From NCBI RefSeq assembly GCF_900454835.1, contig NZ_UGTM01000002.1, positions 682,001 to 746,000 of the forward strand: a stretch of 64,000 nt of DNA, read 5' to 3'. How positions within the stretch are numbered: the first letter of the stretch is position 1; each line of letters begins with the position of its first letter. This document shows, one piece after another, positions 52,202 to 60,622 of this stretch. Made by a program: the position numbers and the translations under genes. This DNA is from Prevotella denticola (GTDB lineage: Bacteria > Bacteroidota > Bacteroidia > Bacteroidales > Bacteroidaceae). Under the pieces are notes generated by a model, which searched no databases, was not told where the DNA came from, and saw only the letters and a program-made list of their open reading frames with translations.

Positions 52202-53965
52202 ATGTCCAAACTTAATATTGATCAGAAGACGGTCAAAGGGTTGTTTCAAGACAGCAAGTCTGATTTTTTAATACCTGATTATCAACGTCCCTATGCATGG
52301 GGCGATGAAGAGTGTAAAACACTTTGGGAAGATTTGTTCAGTTTTTCATTTCCCAATGATGATTCAGACCAGTTTAATGATAGTGATGAGTATTTCCTCG
52401 GACCAATCGTTACTTTCAAGAACAATGAGGGGAAAATGGAAATTATCGATGGACAGCAGCGACTTACTACATTGATGCTGCTGCTCCGTGCATTTTACAA
52501 TAAACTGGGGCATATGCAGGATTCTCGTTCGGTAAAGATGAAAGAGGACATTGAAAAATGTATCTGGCGTGCCAATGGGTTTGGTGAATATAACAAGAAC
52601 GATTTAAAGATTGATTCTGAAGTTGCTACCGACAAAGACAAAGAAGAGTTTCTTGATATTCTGCGAAACGGAGATACAAAAGGCAAGATGAGTAAATATG
52701 CTTCTAATTTTCGTTATTTTGAGAGAGAGATAGAAGAGTTTCTGTCTCATTATCCCAGCTATTTTGCTTATTTCCCGCTTCGTATTTTGAATAATTGCGT
52801 TCTTCTGCCTATTGAGGCAGAATCACAGGATACGGCATTGCGAATCTTCTCCACACTCAACGACAGGGGAAAGCCATTGTCAGATGCCGATATTTTCAAG
52901 GCACAATTCTATAAATACTATTCTTCCCTTGGCAAAAAAGATAATTTTATTGACACTTGGAAGGAACTTGAAGTCATAGCGGCAGAGGTATTCCATCCGA
53001 TTAGCGGTACACCATTAGATGAGCTGTTTACACGTTATATGTATTATGAACGTGCGCAACAGGGAAACAAGTCGTCTACAACAGAGTCTCTTCGAAAATT
53101 TTATGAAAAAAACAATTATGAGTTGTTCAAGAAAGATACAACTCTTGAAAACCTTGTCCGTTTAGCTCGTTTTTGGCAGGATATCAATAATCAGGATGAA
53201 GAACGTTTTTCTATTCGCATCCTCAAACGTCTGTTTGTGTTGAACTACGCACCGAACGGGATGTGGACTTATTTTGTATCTGTTTACTTTATGCACAATC
53301 ACGACTCTGATGATAATCTTGATGAAGAGGCATTTTTCCACTTTCTGAATCGTATCATCGGTTTCATATGGGCGTATGCCATAACCAATCCCGGTGTCAA
53401 TTCCCTGCGTACTCCAGTGTATGCAGAAATGCTGAACATAGTGAATAATGTTGATGTTTCTTTTGTTAATTTCTTATTTGATGAAACTCGTTTTAGGGCA
53501 CAATTCTCTAACTATGTATTTTCAAACAACCGCGCCATCACAAAAGCTATGATTACCTGGTGGGCGTTCTCTTTTGACAATCAGTCTCTCCTTTCATTAG
53601 AGAGCACATTTGATATTGAGCATATTTTCCCGCGTAACCGGCAGCAGAAAGAAAATAGTTTAAGAAATGAATCTTCATTAGAGATGCTTGGTAACAAGTC
53701 TTTGTTAGAGCGTCGCATCAATATTCGTGCTTCAGATTATCGATTTGTAGATAAGATCAAATACTACAATGGATTCCAAACTGCCAAAGGTAGAAAAGAG
53801 GGTACGAATATAAATGAGCTTAAATGTCTGGCTGCAGGCAGAACAGACTATACAGAGCAGGATATTGAAGAACGTTCAGAACGTATTCTGGACGGGTTCG
53901 TCGAGTATTTGAGGAAAAACGAATTAATCAAAAGTGTGCAGCCAACGGCTGTGTTAAATTCATAA
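52202..53965 (+). CDS. GmrSD-like DUF262/DUF1524 protein (putative type IV restriction)
   Basis: This 587-residue single protein has an N-terminal DUF262 domain: LIPDYQRPYAWG (residues 23-34), the nucleotide-binding motif IIDGQQRLTTL (Asp83-Arg87) and FSTLNDRGKPLSDADIFKA. A C-terminal DUF1524 domain has the HNH-type motif FDIEHIFPR near residue 470 and MLGNKSLLERRINI. GmrSD enzymes cut DNA carrying glucosylated hydroxymethylcytosine, as in T-even phages; the modified base here is unknown. The gene stands alone between its own promoter and terminator and is more AT-rich than its flanks, consistent with a horizontally acquired defence gene. Confidence 0.9.
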   Translation: MSKLNIDQKTVKGLFQDSKSDFLIPDYQRPYAWGDEECKTLWEDLFSFSFPNDDSDQFNDSDEYFLGPIVTFKNNEGKMEIIDGQQRLTTLMLLLRAFYNKLGHMQDSRSVKMKEDIEKCIWRANGFGEYNKNDLKIDSEVATDKDKEEFLDILRNGDTKGKMSKYASNFRYFEREIEEFLSHYPSYFAYFPLRILNNCVLLPIEAESQDTALRIFSTLNDRGKPLSDADIFKAQFYKYYSSLGKKDNFIDTWKELEVIAAEVFHPISGTPLDELFTRYMYYERAQQGNKSSTTESLRKFYEKNNYELFKKDTTLENLVRLARFWQDINNQDEERFSIRILKRLFVLNYAPNGMWTYFVSVYFMHNHDSDDNLDEEAFFHFLNRIIGFIWAYAITNPGVNSLRTPVYAEMLNIVNNVDVSFVNFLFDETRFRAQFSNYVFSNNRAITKAMITWWAFSFDNQSLLSLESTFDIEHIFPRNRQQKENSLRNESSLEMLGNKSLLERRINIRASDYRFVDKIKYYNGFQTAKGRKEGTNINELKCLAAGRTDYTEQDIEERSERILDGFVEYLRKNELIKSVQPTAVLNS

Positions 53966-53993
53966 TTTCTTTTGATAAAGTATATTCATATTT

Positions 53994-54034
53994 CGTTCAT
54001 ACCTTTATCTCAAAAAAGGTATGGACGTTTTTTG
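53994..54034 (+). terminator. Terminator of the GmrSD-like gene
   Basis: CGTTCATACCTTT (53994-54006) pairs with AAAGGTATGGACG (54015-54027, one G-T pair), followed by TTTTTT. Confidence 0.8.
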
Positions 54035-54102
54035 TTTATAGGCTGATTTTCAGTTATTGTGTTGTATGTTCGGTCGGTTGAGTGAATGATTCGTGATTTC
54101 AT

Positions 54103-54132
54103 TTTGATTTTCAGTCTTTTTTCGTACCTTTG
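54103..54132 (+). promoter_or_regulatory. Promoter of the BASS-like transporter gene
   Basis: TTTG (54103-54106), 18 bp, TACCTTTG (54125-54132) followed by CAG, about 55 bp before the ATG at 54186. Confidence 0.6.
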
Positions 54133-54185
54133 CAGCCGTGTGTCCGAATCACAGGAGGAGAGACACGGCCTGTTTCGGCGAGAAG

Positions 54186-55157
54186 ATGGGTAGAATTATT
54201 CGGTTCATAAAGGATTGGACGTTGCCGGTGTCGATAGGTACCGGTGCTTTGGTGTACCTTGTCTTTGCCTTTATCCCGGCCTTGGACGGTGCTGCGATGT
54301 TCTTTGCTCCGCTGTTCGACGAGGTACTGCCGCTGTTTATGTTCCTCATCCTGTACGTCACTTTCTGCAAGGTGGACTTCCGCAGGCTCTTTCCTGTAGG
54401 CTGGCATTTCTGGATAGGAGTCTTTCAGGTGGTATTCGTCGCTGCTGTTGTCGGCATTATCCTGACTTTCCATGCTACCGGCAGAATGCTCATATTGCTT
54501 GAGGCCATTCTCACCTGCATCATCGGTCCCTGCGCCTCTGCTGCGACAGTAGTGACACAGAAGTTAGGCGGCAACCTTGAGGAAATGACGACCTATATGT
54601 TCCTTTCCAACTTCATCTGTGCGCTGCTCATCCCGGTCTGCTTCCCCCTGATAGAGCCAGATGCCGGGATGTCGTTCTGGAGTGCTTTCCTGTTGATTCT
54701 CTACAAAGTATGCCTGGTGCTGGTTGTCCCCATGTTCCTGGCGTATATAACAAAGCACTGGAATGTCCTGTGCAGGTTCTACCGTTGGATAATCGGTGTG
54801 AACGACCTCAGTTACTATCTCTGGGGATGTTCGCTGCTCATCGTCTCCGGAACGACTGTAAAGAATATTGTCCACGCCGATGTCTCTGCCGGTTTTCTAC
54901 TGCTGATAGCCATATTGGCTCTCCTGCTCTGCCTGATGCAGTTCGCTACAGGACGGTATATCGGACATTTCTTCCATAGCACGGTCAATGCCGGGCAGGC
55001 ACTGGGACAGAAAAATACGGCTTTCGCCATCTGGATAGCTTATACCTATCTGAATCCCCTCTCGTCCGTAGGACCGGGATGCTACATTTTGTGGCAGAAT
55101 ATCATTAACAGTGTTGAGATATGGCAGCATGAACGTGCCGTCCGACACAGAAAATAA
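54186..55157 (+). CDS. Bile acid:sodium symporter (BASS) family-like membrane protein
   Basis: This 323-residue protein has about 9-10 TM helices. The conserved core resembles the BASS/arsenical permease fold: FMFLILYVTFCKVDFRRLF in the first half, IIGPCASAATVVTQKLGGN in the middle and ALGQKNTAFAIWIAYTYLNPLSSVGPG near the end, with the crossover-type Gly/Ala-rich turns. The transported compound is not known; family members carry bile acids, organic acids or amino-acid derivatives. The ATG at 54186 is just after the promoter leader. An SGNH hydrolase gene starts six bases after its stop. Confidence 0.8.
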   Translation: MGRIIRFIKDWTLPVSIGTGALVYLVFAFIPALDGAAMFFAPLFDEVLPLFMFLILYVTFCKVDFRRLFPVGWHFWIGVFQVVFVAAVVGIILTFHATGRMLILLEAILTCIIGPCASAATVVTQKLGGNLEEMTTYMFLSNFICALLIPVCFPLIEPDAGMSFWSAFLLILYKVCLVLVVPMFLAYITKHWNVLCRFYRWIIGVNDLSYYLWGCSLLIVSGTTVKNIVHADVSAGFLLLIAILALLLCLMQFATGRYIGHFFHSTVNAGQALGQKNTAFAIWIAYTYLNPLSSVGPGCYILWQNIINSVEIWQHERAVRHRK

Positions 55158-55163
55158 GCAATT

Positions 55164-55982
55164 GTGAAAACAGTAAAGTATTTTATAGCATTATTGTTCA
55201 TCCTTTCAGTACAGAAAATATGGGCGCAGGATGCCGGCAGCATGACCTTTCCTGACTTTCTGCCCGCCGCCCATCCGGCGGAAACGGCAGTACCGGACGC
55301 AATGCCGGTCCAGTCTGCACCGCAGCAGCCCTTGGCAGAGGCAGAAGAAATGACGATGCAGCCTCTTCCGGCATCATCTACTCGTGTGGCACACGTTGCC
55401 GAAAGCCGTAACCAGGTCGTCCTGCTTGTCGGCGATTCGATGGCCGATGGACTGGGTGTACGGTTCAATGATTATGCGGTGAAGAACGGTTTTGAATTTC
55501 ATTCTGTCGTATGGTATGGAAGTACGACGCGCGACTGGGCGATTGCTTCCGACCTCCAATACCAGATTGAACGGGTTCATCCTACCTACATAATCATCAG
55601 TTTGGGAACCAATGACTTAGGCTACAAGGATTACAGCAGACGTGAAACGGCGATACACACTATACTGAGCCGTATAGGCAACATCCCCTACGTGTGGGTC
55701 GGACCGCTTCCCTGGCACAGGGTGAAGGACCGTACAATCGTCAATGTCATTCGCGACTGTACAGGTACAGGACGTTTCTTTGACAGCAGTTCGGTCATCG
55801 CCTCACGTGCAGACGGCGTTCATCCGACACGACAGGGAGCTGCACTGTGGGTGGACAAGATTGTAGAATGGATGGGAGAGCCTGACAAGAATGCGAACCC
55901 CATCGAGATGGACAGGCCTGACTTCACCACACGGTTTTCCCACGACGAGAAACACGGCATGGGGTATCACGGACGCAGGTGA
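55164..55982 (+). CDS. Periplasmic SGNH/GDSL hydrolase
   Basis: This 272-residue protein has a signal peptide (KYFIALLFILSVQKIWAQ), a Pro/Ala-rich linker to about residue 80 and an SGNH domain: nucleophile in LLVGDSMADGLG, block III in IISLGTNDLG and the catalytic Asp/His in ADGVHPTRQG. It resembles the DltD-/OafB-related SGNH enzymes that act on cell-envelope polysaccharides. Translation probably begins at GTG 55164 (an adjacent TTG overlaps it), six bases after the transporter stop, so the two are one operon and may act on the same envelope substrate. Its linker composition suggests periplasmic display. Confidence 0.85.
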   Translation: MKTVKYFIALLFILSVQKIWAQDAGSMTFPDFLPAAHPAETAVPDAMPVQSAPQQPLAEAEEMTMQPLPASSTRVAHVAESRNQVVLLVGDSMADGLGVRFNDYAVKNGFEFHSVVWYGSTTRDWAIASDLQYQIERVHPTYIIISLGTNDLGYKDYSRRETAIHTILSRIGNIPYVWVGPLPWHRVKDRTIVNVIRDCTGTGRFFDSSSVIASRADGVHPTRQGAALWVDKIVEWMGEPDKNANPIEMDRPDFTTRFSHDEKHGMGYHGRR

Positions 55983-56059
55983 CAGGACAGGAGTTCTTTA
56001 CGCCGCAGGCGGCAGACCGTTCAACGGACACTGATACAACCTGGTCTTCCCCATCTGCT

Positions 56060-56282
56060 AATGAAAGTTTTTTACAACTTTACCTCTGGTAACGTCTGTC
56101 GTCTATTGTTATAAAACCGTACTGTGCCGTGTCTTCTTACAGACAGCCACAGACCGGATGGCAACAGAGGCCCGACAGCATCCCAAGTAGTGCTTACTTG
56201 CGTCCCAACAGGTGCTTACTTGCAGTGTTACCAGGCACCTGTTGCTCTCTGCATGATTGCATAGCTGATTATCAATGAGTTA
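56060..56282 (-). repeat. Dispersed intergenic repeat, copy C (inverted)
   Basis: Read on the minus strand it begins TAACTCATTGATAATCAG, then has AACAGGTGCCTGG, two units of GCAAGTAAGCAC, ACTTGGGATGC and GGCCTCTGTTG. It ends TGTAAAAAACTTTCATT. Length 223 bp, in line with copies A and B. It fills the centre of the 576-bp gap between the SGNH gene and a minus-strand small gene; nothing else was found there except a terminator. Confidence 0.7.
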
Positions 56283-56470
56283 TATCCCTCATTCGCAGCT
56301 GGGGAATTCATTTTCTGCCTTCCGGTGTGCGACGGACGGACATCAGGGTCTCACGCGGATGACAAGTCTGTCCGGAAGTAAATAATCAGGACATAAGGCA
56401 GTCTTTCATGAAGATTCCCGATCCGCATCCGGCCGCAGAATCCATGCAAACAGGATAAATTCCCCTGAAC

Positions 56471-56510
56471 AAAAAAGAGCCTGCAATCAATGTAATGATG
56501 CAGGCTTTTA
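56471..56510. terminator. Bidirectional terminator
   Basis: AGCCTGCA (56478-56485) pairs with TGCAGGCT (56499-56506), with ATCA/TGAT inside. The A-run at 56471-56476 gives six U on the minus strand, ending the small winged-helix-like gene at 56559. Confidence 0.75.
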
Positions 56511-56558
56511 CTGTTTATCTTGCTGAAAGCAAAAATCAATGTGAACCGGGCCGGAAAC

Positions 56559-56882
56559 TTAAAAGAGGCTTAGGCTGTGGTCGACAGCCGTTTTTTCTTC
56601 AATATTCTTTTCCTCACAGTGGAACTGCAGAATGAGCTGCTGTGTCATTTTGTTGGACAGGTCAAGGCGGTAGATGCCTTTCTTTTTCCTCTCCACGACA
56701 GATCCGGTTGCTCTGCTGTTCTTCAGAAGGAACCACTGTACATACTTATGGACCTCTTCCTGTGTAATCGGATCGAAAAGAGAATTGCAGGCATTGAAGA
56801 CATGGCGGGAGATTTTCCTAACAGAAATTCCCCCTGAACCAGCTTCGGTCAGGACACGTAAAATCTCTTTGTCGTATTCCAT
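56559..56882 (-). CDS. Small conserved-looking protein, winged-helix-like
   Basis: This 107-residue protein opens MEYDKEILRVLTEAGSGGISVRKISRHVFNACNSLFDP, where the pattern helix-turn-helix with ISVRKISRHV suggests a DNA-binding winged helix. It then has TQEEVHKYVQWFLLKNS and a basic wing-like strand (SVVERKKKGIYRLDLS). I recall no named family. It lies 63 bp downstream of the DUF2582 gene on the same strand, so they may share a transcript. Confidence 0.65.
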   Translation of the reverse strand: MEYDKEILRVLTEAGSGGISVRKISRHVFNACNSLFDPITQEEVHKYVQWFLLKNSRATGSVVERKKKGIYRLDLSNKMTQQLILQFHCEEKNIEEKTAVDHSLSLF

Positions 56883-56945
56883 GATAAAAGGGAGCCTATA
56901 CGCTTGTCATACAGACTCCCTCCTGTTTCATATTAAATTTCGTGC

Positions 56946-57233
56946 TCAGGCAAGTGTCACCTTGCCGTCTTCGTCTTTCACCTTGCCCTCCTTGAAGAGC
57001 CAGCCGATACCAAGATAGACCTCTTCGGAAGTAATCTTCGCTGCCTTGGCAATCTCGTCTACGCTGAGAGCCTTGGCTTCTGCCGCAAGCGCGTTATAAA
57101 CATCGCCAGCCTTGAAGCCGACATTCTCTGCATTGATAGCTACCGCTGCAACAGCCTTCTTTGCTGAAGCCTTCTTTGTCGTGGACTTCTTTGCTGCCTT
57201 TGGAGCAGACTTAACTTCTTTCTTTTCTGTCAT
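56946..57233 (-). CDS. Winged-helix (DUF2582) protein with a Lys/Ala-rich tail
   Basis: This 95-residue protein has an N-terminal Lys/Ala/Ser-rich tail (residues 1-31, KSAPKAAKKSTTKKASAKKA) resembling histone H1-like or HU-associated tails. Residues 35-95 form a compact winged-helix domain of DUF2582 (ENVGFKAGDVYNALA, LSVDEIAKAAKITSEEVYLG). It is probably a nucleoid-associated or small regulatory DNA-binding protein. A consensus promoter (TTTG, 20 bp, TACTTTTG) lies at 57294-57325 on the minus strand. Confidence 0.85.
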   Translation of the reverse strand: MTEKKEVKSAPKAAKKSTTKKASAKKAVAAVAINAENVGFKAGDVYNALAAEAKALSVDEIAKAAKITSEEVYLGIGWLFKEGKVKDEDGKVTLA

Positions 57234-57293
57234 AATCTTATAAAATTAAAGTCTCATTCAAGCAATCCAATTACGATCTGTTAATATTCTATG

Positions 57294-57325
57294 CAAAAGT
57301 ACATCAAATATTCCGAAGTATCAAA
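57294..57325 (-). promoter_or_regulatory. Promoter of the DUF2582 gene
   Basis: On the minus strand TTTG (57325-57322) and TACTTTTG (57301-57294) are separated by 20 bp, 60 bp before the coding start. The DUF2582 gene is thus expressed separately from aspS. Confidence 0.7.
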
Positions 57326-57408
57326 TACTTACAGCAGAAAGTAAAGGAAAAAGAATGTTTTTAATTCTTTCGGATGTATTTTGTTGATATAAGTCAATAT
57401 AGACTGGG

Positions 57409-59166
57409 CTAATCTTTCAGATCGAGCTTGATCTCCAGCTCGTCCAACTGCTTCTGGTCGATGGCGGAAGGAGCATCCAGCATGATGTCGCGTCCACTGT
57501 TGTTCTTCGGGAACGCAATACAGTCGCGGATAGAGTCGAGACCGGCAAGAATGCTTACGAAACGGTCGAGACCGAAGGCAAGACCGGCATGCGGCGGCGC
57601 ACCATACTTGAACGCATTCATCAGGAAGCCGAACTGCGCCTCGGCACGCTCCGGTGTGAATCCGAGCACCTCGAACATCTTTTCCTGCAACTGCGTATCA
57701 TGGATACGGAGTGAACCGCCGCCTACCTCAATACCGTTGCAGACGAAGTCGTAGGCTTTTGCGCGGACCTGTTCCGGATGTTTATCCAGCAGGGGGATGT
57801 CATCGGGATTGGGCATTGTAAACGGATGGTGGGTAGCCATCAGCCGCTGTTCCTCATCGCTCCATTCGAACAGTGGGAAATCGATGATCCACAGACACTT
57901 GAAAACATTTTTGTCGCGCAGTCCGAGACGGCTGCCCATCTCAAGGCGGAGCGAGCATAGCTGGATGCGGGTTTTGTTGGCATTGTCGCCGGAAAGAATC
58001 AGTACGAGGTCACCGTCTCTGGCACCTGTCGTTTCCTTCACCTTCTGCAGCTGTTCCGGTGTGTAGAATTTGTCGATGGAACTCTTGACTGTACCGTCAG
58101 CATTGTACTTGATGAACACCAGTCCATGCGCACCGATCTGCGGACGCTTGACGAAGTCGGTCAGCTCGTTGAGCTGCTTGCGGCTGTAGTCGGCACAGCC
58201 AGGCACGACGATACCGCCGATGTAGGCTGCCTCATCGAAGACAGAGAAGGAACCGGTACCCTTCAGGTCGCTCATCAGCTCGACGAACTCCATGCCGAAA
58301 CGCAGATCGGGTTTGTCGGAACCGAAACGCTTCATGGCCTCATGCCAGGTCATCTGCTCGAGCTTGGGGAGCTCGATGCCACGTATTTCACGGAACAGAT
58401 GACGTGCCATCTCCTCAAACAGGTTGATGACATCTTCCTGGTCGACAAACGACATCTCACAGTCGATCTGCGTGAATTCCGGCTGCCGGTCGGCACGCAG
58501 GTCTTCGTCGCGGAAGCACTTGGCTATCTGGAAGTACCGGTCGAATCCCGCTACCATCAGCAGCTGCTTGAGGGTCTGCGGGCTCTGCGGCAGGGCGTAG
58601 AACTGTCCTGGATTCATGCGTGACGGTACCACGAAGTCGCGTGCGCCTTCCGGTGTAGAACCGATGAGGACAGGTGTCTCCACTTCCATGAATTGCTGGG
58701 CATCGAGGAAGTTGCGGATGAGGATTGTCATGCGGTGGCGCAGCTCCAGATTCTTCCGTACGGCTTCCCGGCGGAGGTCCAGATAACGGTATTTCATACG
58801 GAGGTCATCGCCGCCGTCGGTGTTGTCCTCAATGGTGAAAGGCGGTGTCCGTGACGGGCTGAGGACATTCAGTTCCTTGGCGATGATTTCGATGTCGCCT
58901 GTCGGAATCTTACTGTTCCTGCTCTGCCGTTCGCTGACGATTCCCTTTACTTGAATACAGTATTCGCGTCCCAGCTTGTTGGCTTCGCTACAGAGGGCAG
59001 CATCATCAGCCTCATTGAAGACCAGCTGTGTAATGCCATAGCGGTCGCGGAGGTCGAGGAATGTCATGCCTCCCATTTTACGTGAGCGCTGTACCCAGCC
59101 CGCAAGAGTCACTTCCTTGCCGGCATCTGAAATGCGCAGCTCTCCACAAGTATTCGTTCTATACAT
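57409..59166 (-). CDS. aspS: Aspartate--tRNA ligase
   Basis: This 585-residue class IIb synthetase has an N-terminal OB-fold anticodon-binding domain ([29 protein letters not shown]). The catalytic domain has motif 2, [19 protein letters not shown], and motif 3, [15 protein letters not shown], with the bacterial GAD insertion between. It charges tRNA-Asp. The ATG at 59166 ([12 protein letters not shown]) was chosen; the 64-codon upstream extension contains the promoter (TACCTTTG at 59323-59330, minus strand). It is the first gene on the minus strand here; the region 59167-59539 holds only this promoter and that of the DUF1573 gene. Confidence 0.97.
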   Translation of the reverse strand: MYRTNTCGELRISDAGKEVTLAGWVQRSRKMGGMTFLDLRDRYGITQLVFNEADDAALCSEANKLGREYCIQVKGIVSERQSRNSKIPTGDIEIIAKELNVLSPSRTPPFTIEDNTDGGDDLRMKYRYLDLRREAVRKNLELRHRMTILIRNFLDAQQFMEVETPVLIGSTPEGARDFVVPSRMNPGQFYALPQSPQTLKQLLMVAGFDRYFQIAKCFRDEDLRADRQPEFTQIDCEMSFVDQEDVINLFEEMARHLFREIRGIELPKLEQMTWHEAMKRFGSDKPDLRFGMEFVELMSDLKGTGSFSVFDEAAYIGGIVVPGCADYSRKQLNELTDFVKRPQIGAHGLVFIKYNADGTVKSSIDKFYTPEQLQKVKETTGARDGDLVLILSGDNANKTRIQLCSLRLEMGSRLGLRDKNVFKCLWIIDFPLFEWSDEEQRLMATHHPFTMPNPDDIPLLDKHPEQVRAKAYDFVCNGIEVGGGSLRIHDTQLQEKMFEVLGFTPERAEAQFGFLMNAFKYGAPPHAGLAFGLDRFVSILAGLDSIRDCIAFPKNNSGRDIMLDAPSAIDQKQLDELEIKLDLKD

Positions 59167-59479
59167 ATTTAGTATGTTGTTTGTATTTCTGAAAGGACAA
59201 TGCAGACCACAGGCGCAGAGAATTGTTTCCTCTTTTGCCGCGTGCAGCTTGTTTTTCTGTCTGCCTGCTCTGTGCCGCAGTACCATTGTGCATGGGCCTT
59301 GAGCACGTATAAAAGTCTGGTGCAAAGGTACGAACTTTAAATGAGAAATGTGAGTCACCTTTATGAAAATATAAGGCCCTGTCGGAAGGTTTCTGTCAAT
59401 AAAGGCGGCAAAGAGAACAATATCCGATGATTTCTGCTTAATAATTGTGAAAATTTCGTGTAACTATAAACTTTCTGAT

Positions 59480-59487
59480 TAATTTTG
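59480..59487 (+). promoter_or_regulatory. -7 element of the DUF1573 gene
   Basis: TAATTTTG followed by CATC, about 50 bp before the ATG at 59540. Confidence 0.5.
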
Positions 59488-59539
59488 CATCATACTTGAC
59501 AACGGAGATATGTTAAACGAACAAACATAAACAGAGGAT

Positions 59540-59926
59540 ATGAAAAAGTTTCTATTAATGACGCTTCTGTCAGTTTTCGGACTGACATTTGCTGTCGCAC
59601 AGAATCAGGCAGAAATCAAATTCGACAAGGTTTCTTATGACTTCGGTACTTTTCAGGAAAGCAATCCTGTCCACAAGACAACCTTTACGTTTACCAATGT
59701 AGGCAAGGCGCCGCTGGTCATCAACCAGGTCATTGCAAGCTGCGGCTGCACCATTCCCAAGTATGACAAACGCCCCATTGCTCCTGGCCAGAAAGGCAGC
59801 ATTGACGTGACCTATAATGGGACGGGGAAATTCCCGGGACATTTCAAGAAGAGCATCACGGTACGTACAAACGGAAAGGTGGAAATGACCCGGCTGTATA
59901 TAGAAGGGGTAATGGAGGGAAAGTGA
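59540..59926 (+). CDS. Secreted DUF1573 protein
   Basis: This 128-residue protein has a signal peptide (MKKFLLMTLLSVFGLTFAVAQ) and one DUF1573 domain of immunoglobulin-like strands: VSYDFGTFQESNPVHKTTFTFTNVGKAPLVI and the conserved ASCGCTIP with its Cys pair. Such proteins are abundant and secreted in Bacteroidota, with unknown function. Monocistronic, with a terminator just after it. Confidence 0.93.
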   Translation: MKKFLLMTLLSVFGLTFAVAQNQAEIKFDKVSYDFGTFQESNPVHKTTFTFTNVGKAPLVINQVIASCGCTIPKYDKRPIAPGQKGSIDVTYNGTGKFPGHFKKSITVRTNGKVEMTRLYIEGVMEGK

Positions 59927-59967
59927 CACACACCTTCTCCTAACAACATTCTTGGTACATACCTAAC

Positions 59968-60005
59968 GGGCAAATCCCCGGGTGTTTTCCATCCGGGGAT
60001 TTGTT
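59968..60005. terminator. Terminator of the DUF1573 gene
   Basis: CAAATCCCCGG and CCGGGGATTTG form an 11-bp stem around GTGTTTTCCAT, followed by TTCGT. Coordinates are accurate to a few bases. Confidence 0.65.
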
Positions 60006-60084
60006 CGTATGTGCTGCAAAAGAGGCTGACTTCGACTTAACAGCTGGTAAGGCATCAAGTCGTTGTATTTTGTCGTACTGTCAT

Positions 60085-60435
60085 TCATTTATCCTCCTTG
60101 CATACCGGGCACAGAGAACCGTCCTTGCCGAATTTTTCGTAATGTTTCCTGCGTTTGGGATTCATAGGGAACCAGCCTTTCGCCACCCGCTTCTCCTGGG
60201 CCAGCAACTCGCCGATACCCCATAGAAACGAGGCTCCCAGCACCCCGAGGAGGGCTGACCAGAATATACTCTCGACAAACAAGGCACCGGCACAGCACGA
60301 GAGACCTGACACAAGCCATATCCACCAGGGCTTCGTACCGAAATAATACTCCGTTTTGATGACCAGCGGATGACAGAGACCGATAATCAGAAATGTAGAT
60401 ACAGCAAGGAGAATTCCCTCAAAATTCAGTACCAT
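60085..60435 (-). CDS. DUF4491 membrane protein
   Basis: This 116-residue protein has three hydrophobic helices: FEGILLAVSTFLIIGLCHPLVI, WWIWLVSGLSCCAGALF and IFWSALLGVLGASFLWGIGEL. Its conserved C-terminus RVAKGWFPMNPKRR ends with a CxxC (CPVCKEDK). It matches DUF4491, a Bacteroidota membrane protein of unknown function. The CxxC tail could bind metal. It is on the opposite strand to both neighbours. Confidence 0.9.
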   Translation of the reverse strand: MVLNFEGILLAVSTFLIIGLCHPLVIKTEYYFGTKPWWIWLVSGLSCCAGALFVESIFWSALLGVLGASFLWGIGELLAQEKRVAKGWFPMNPKRRKHYEKFGKDGSLCPVCKEDK

Positions 60436-60581
60436 TATAGTCTAAGTTTTAAAATTATATCTGATGACTTCTTCGAGAAATGCTCAGGGTATCTCATTCT
60501 CCGGAGGGTGCTTCGAAAGATGTCGGATGCAAAAATACAAAAAAATATCTATTTGCAAGTGACTTTCTCAGAATAATTGAT

Positions 60582-60589
60582 TACATTTG
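60582..60589 (+). promoter_or_regulatory. -7 element of the phosphohexomutase gene
   Basis: TACATTTG followed by CAG, 34 bp before the ATG at 60623. Confidence 0.5.
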
Positions 60590-60622
60590 CAGATAGATAC
60601 AGTATAAGAAAAAACTTAAATT

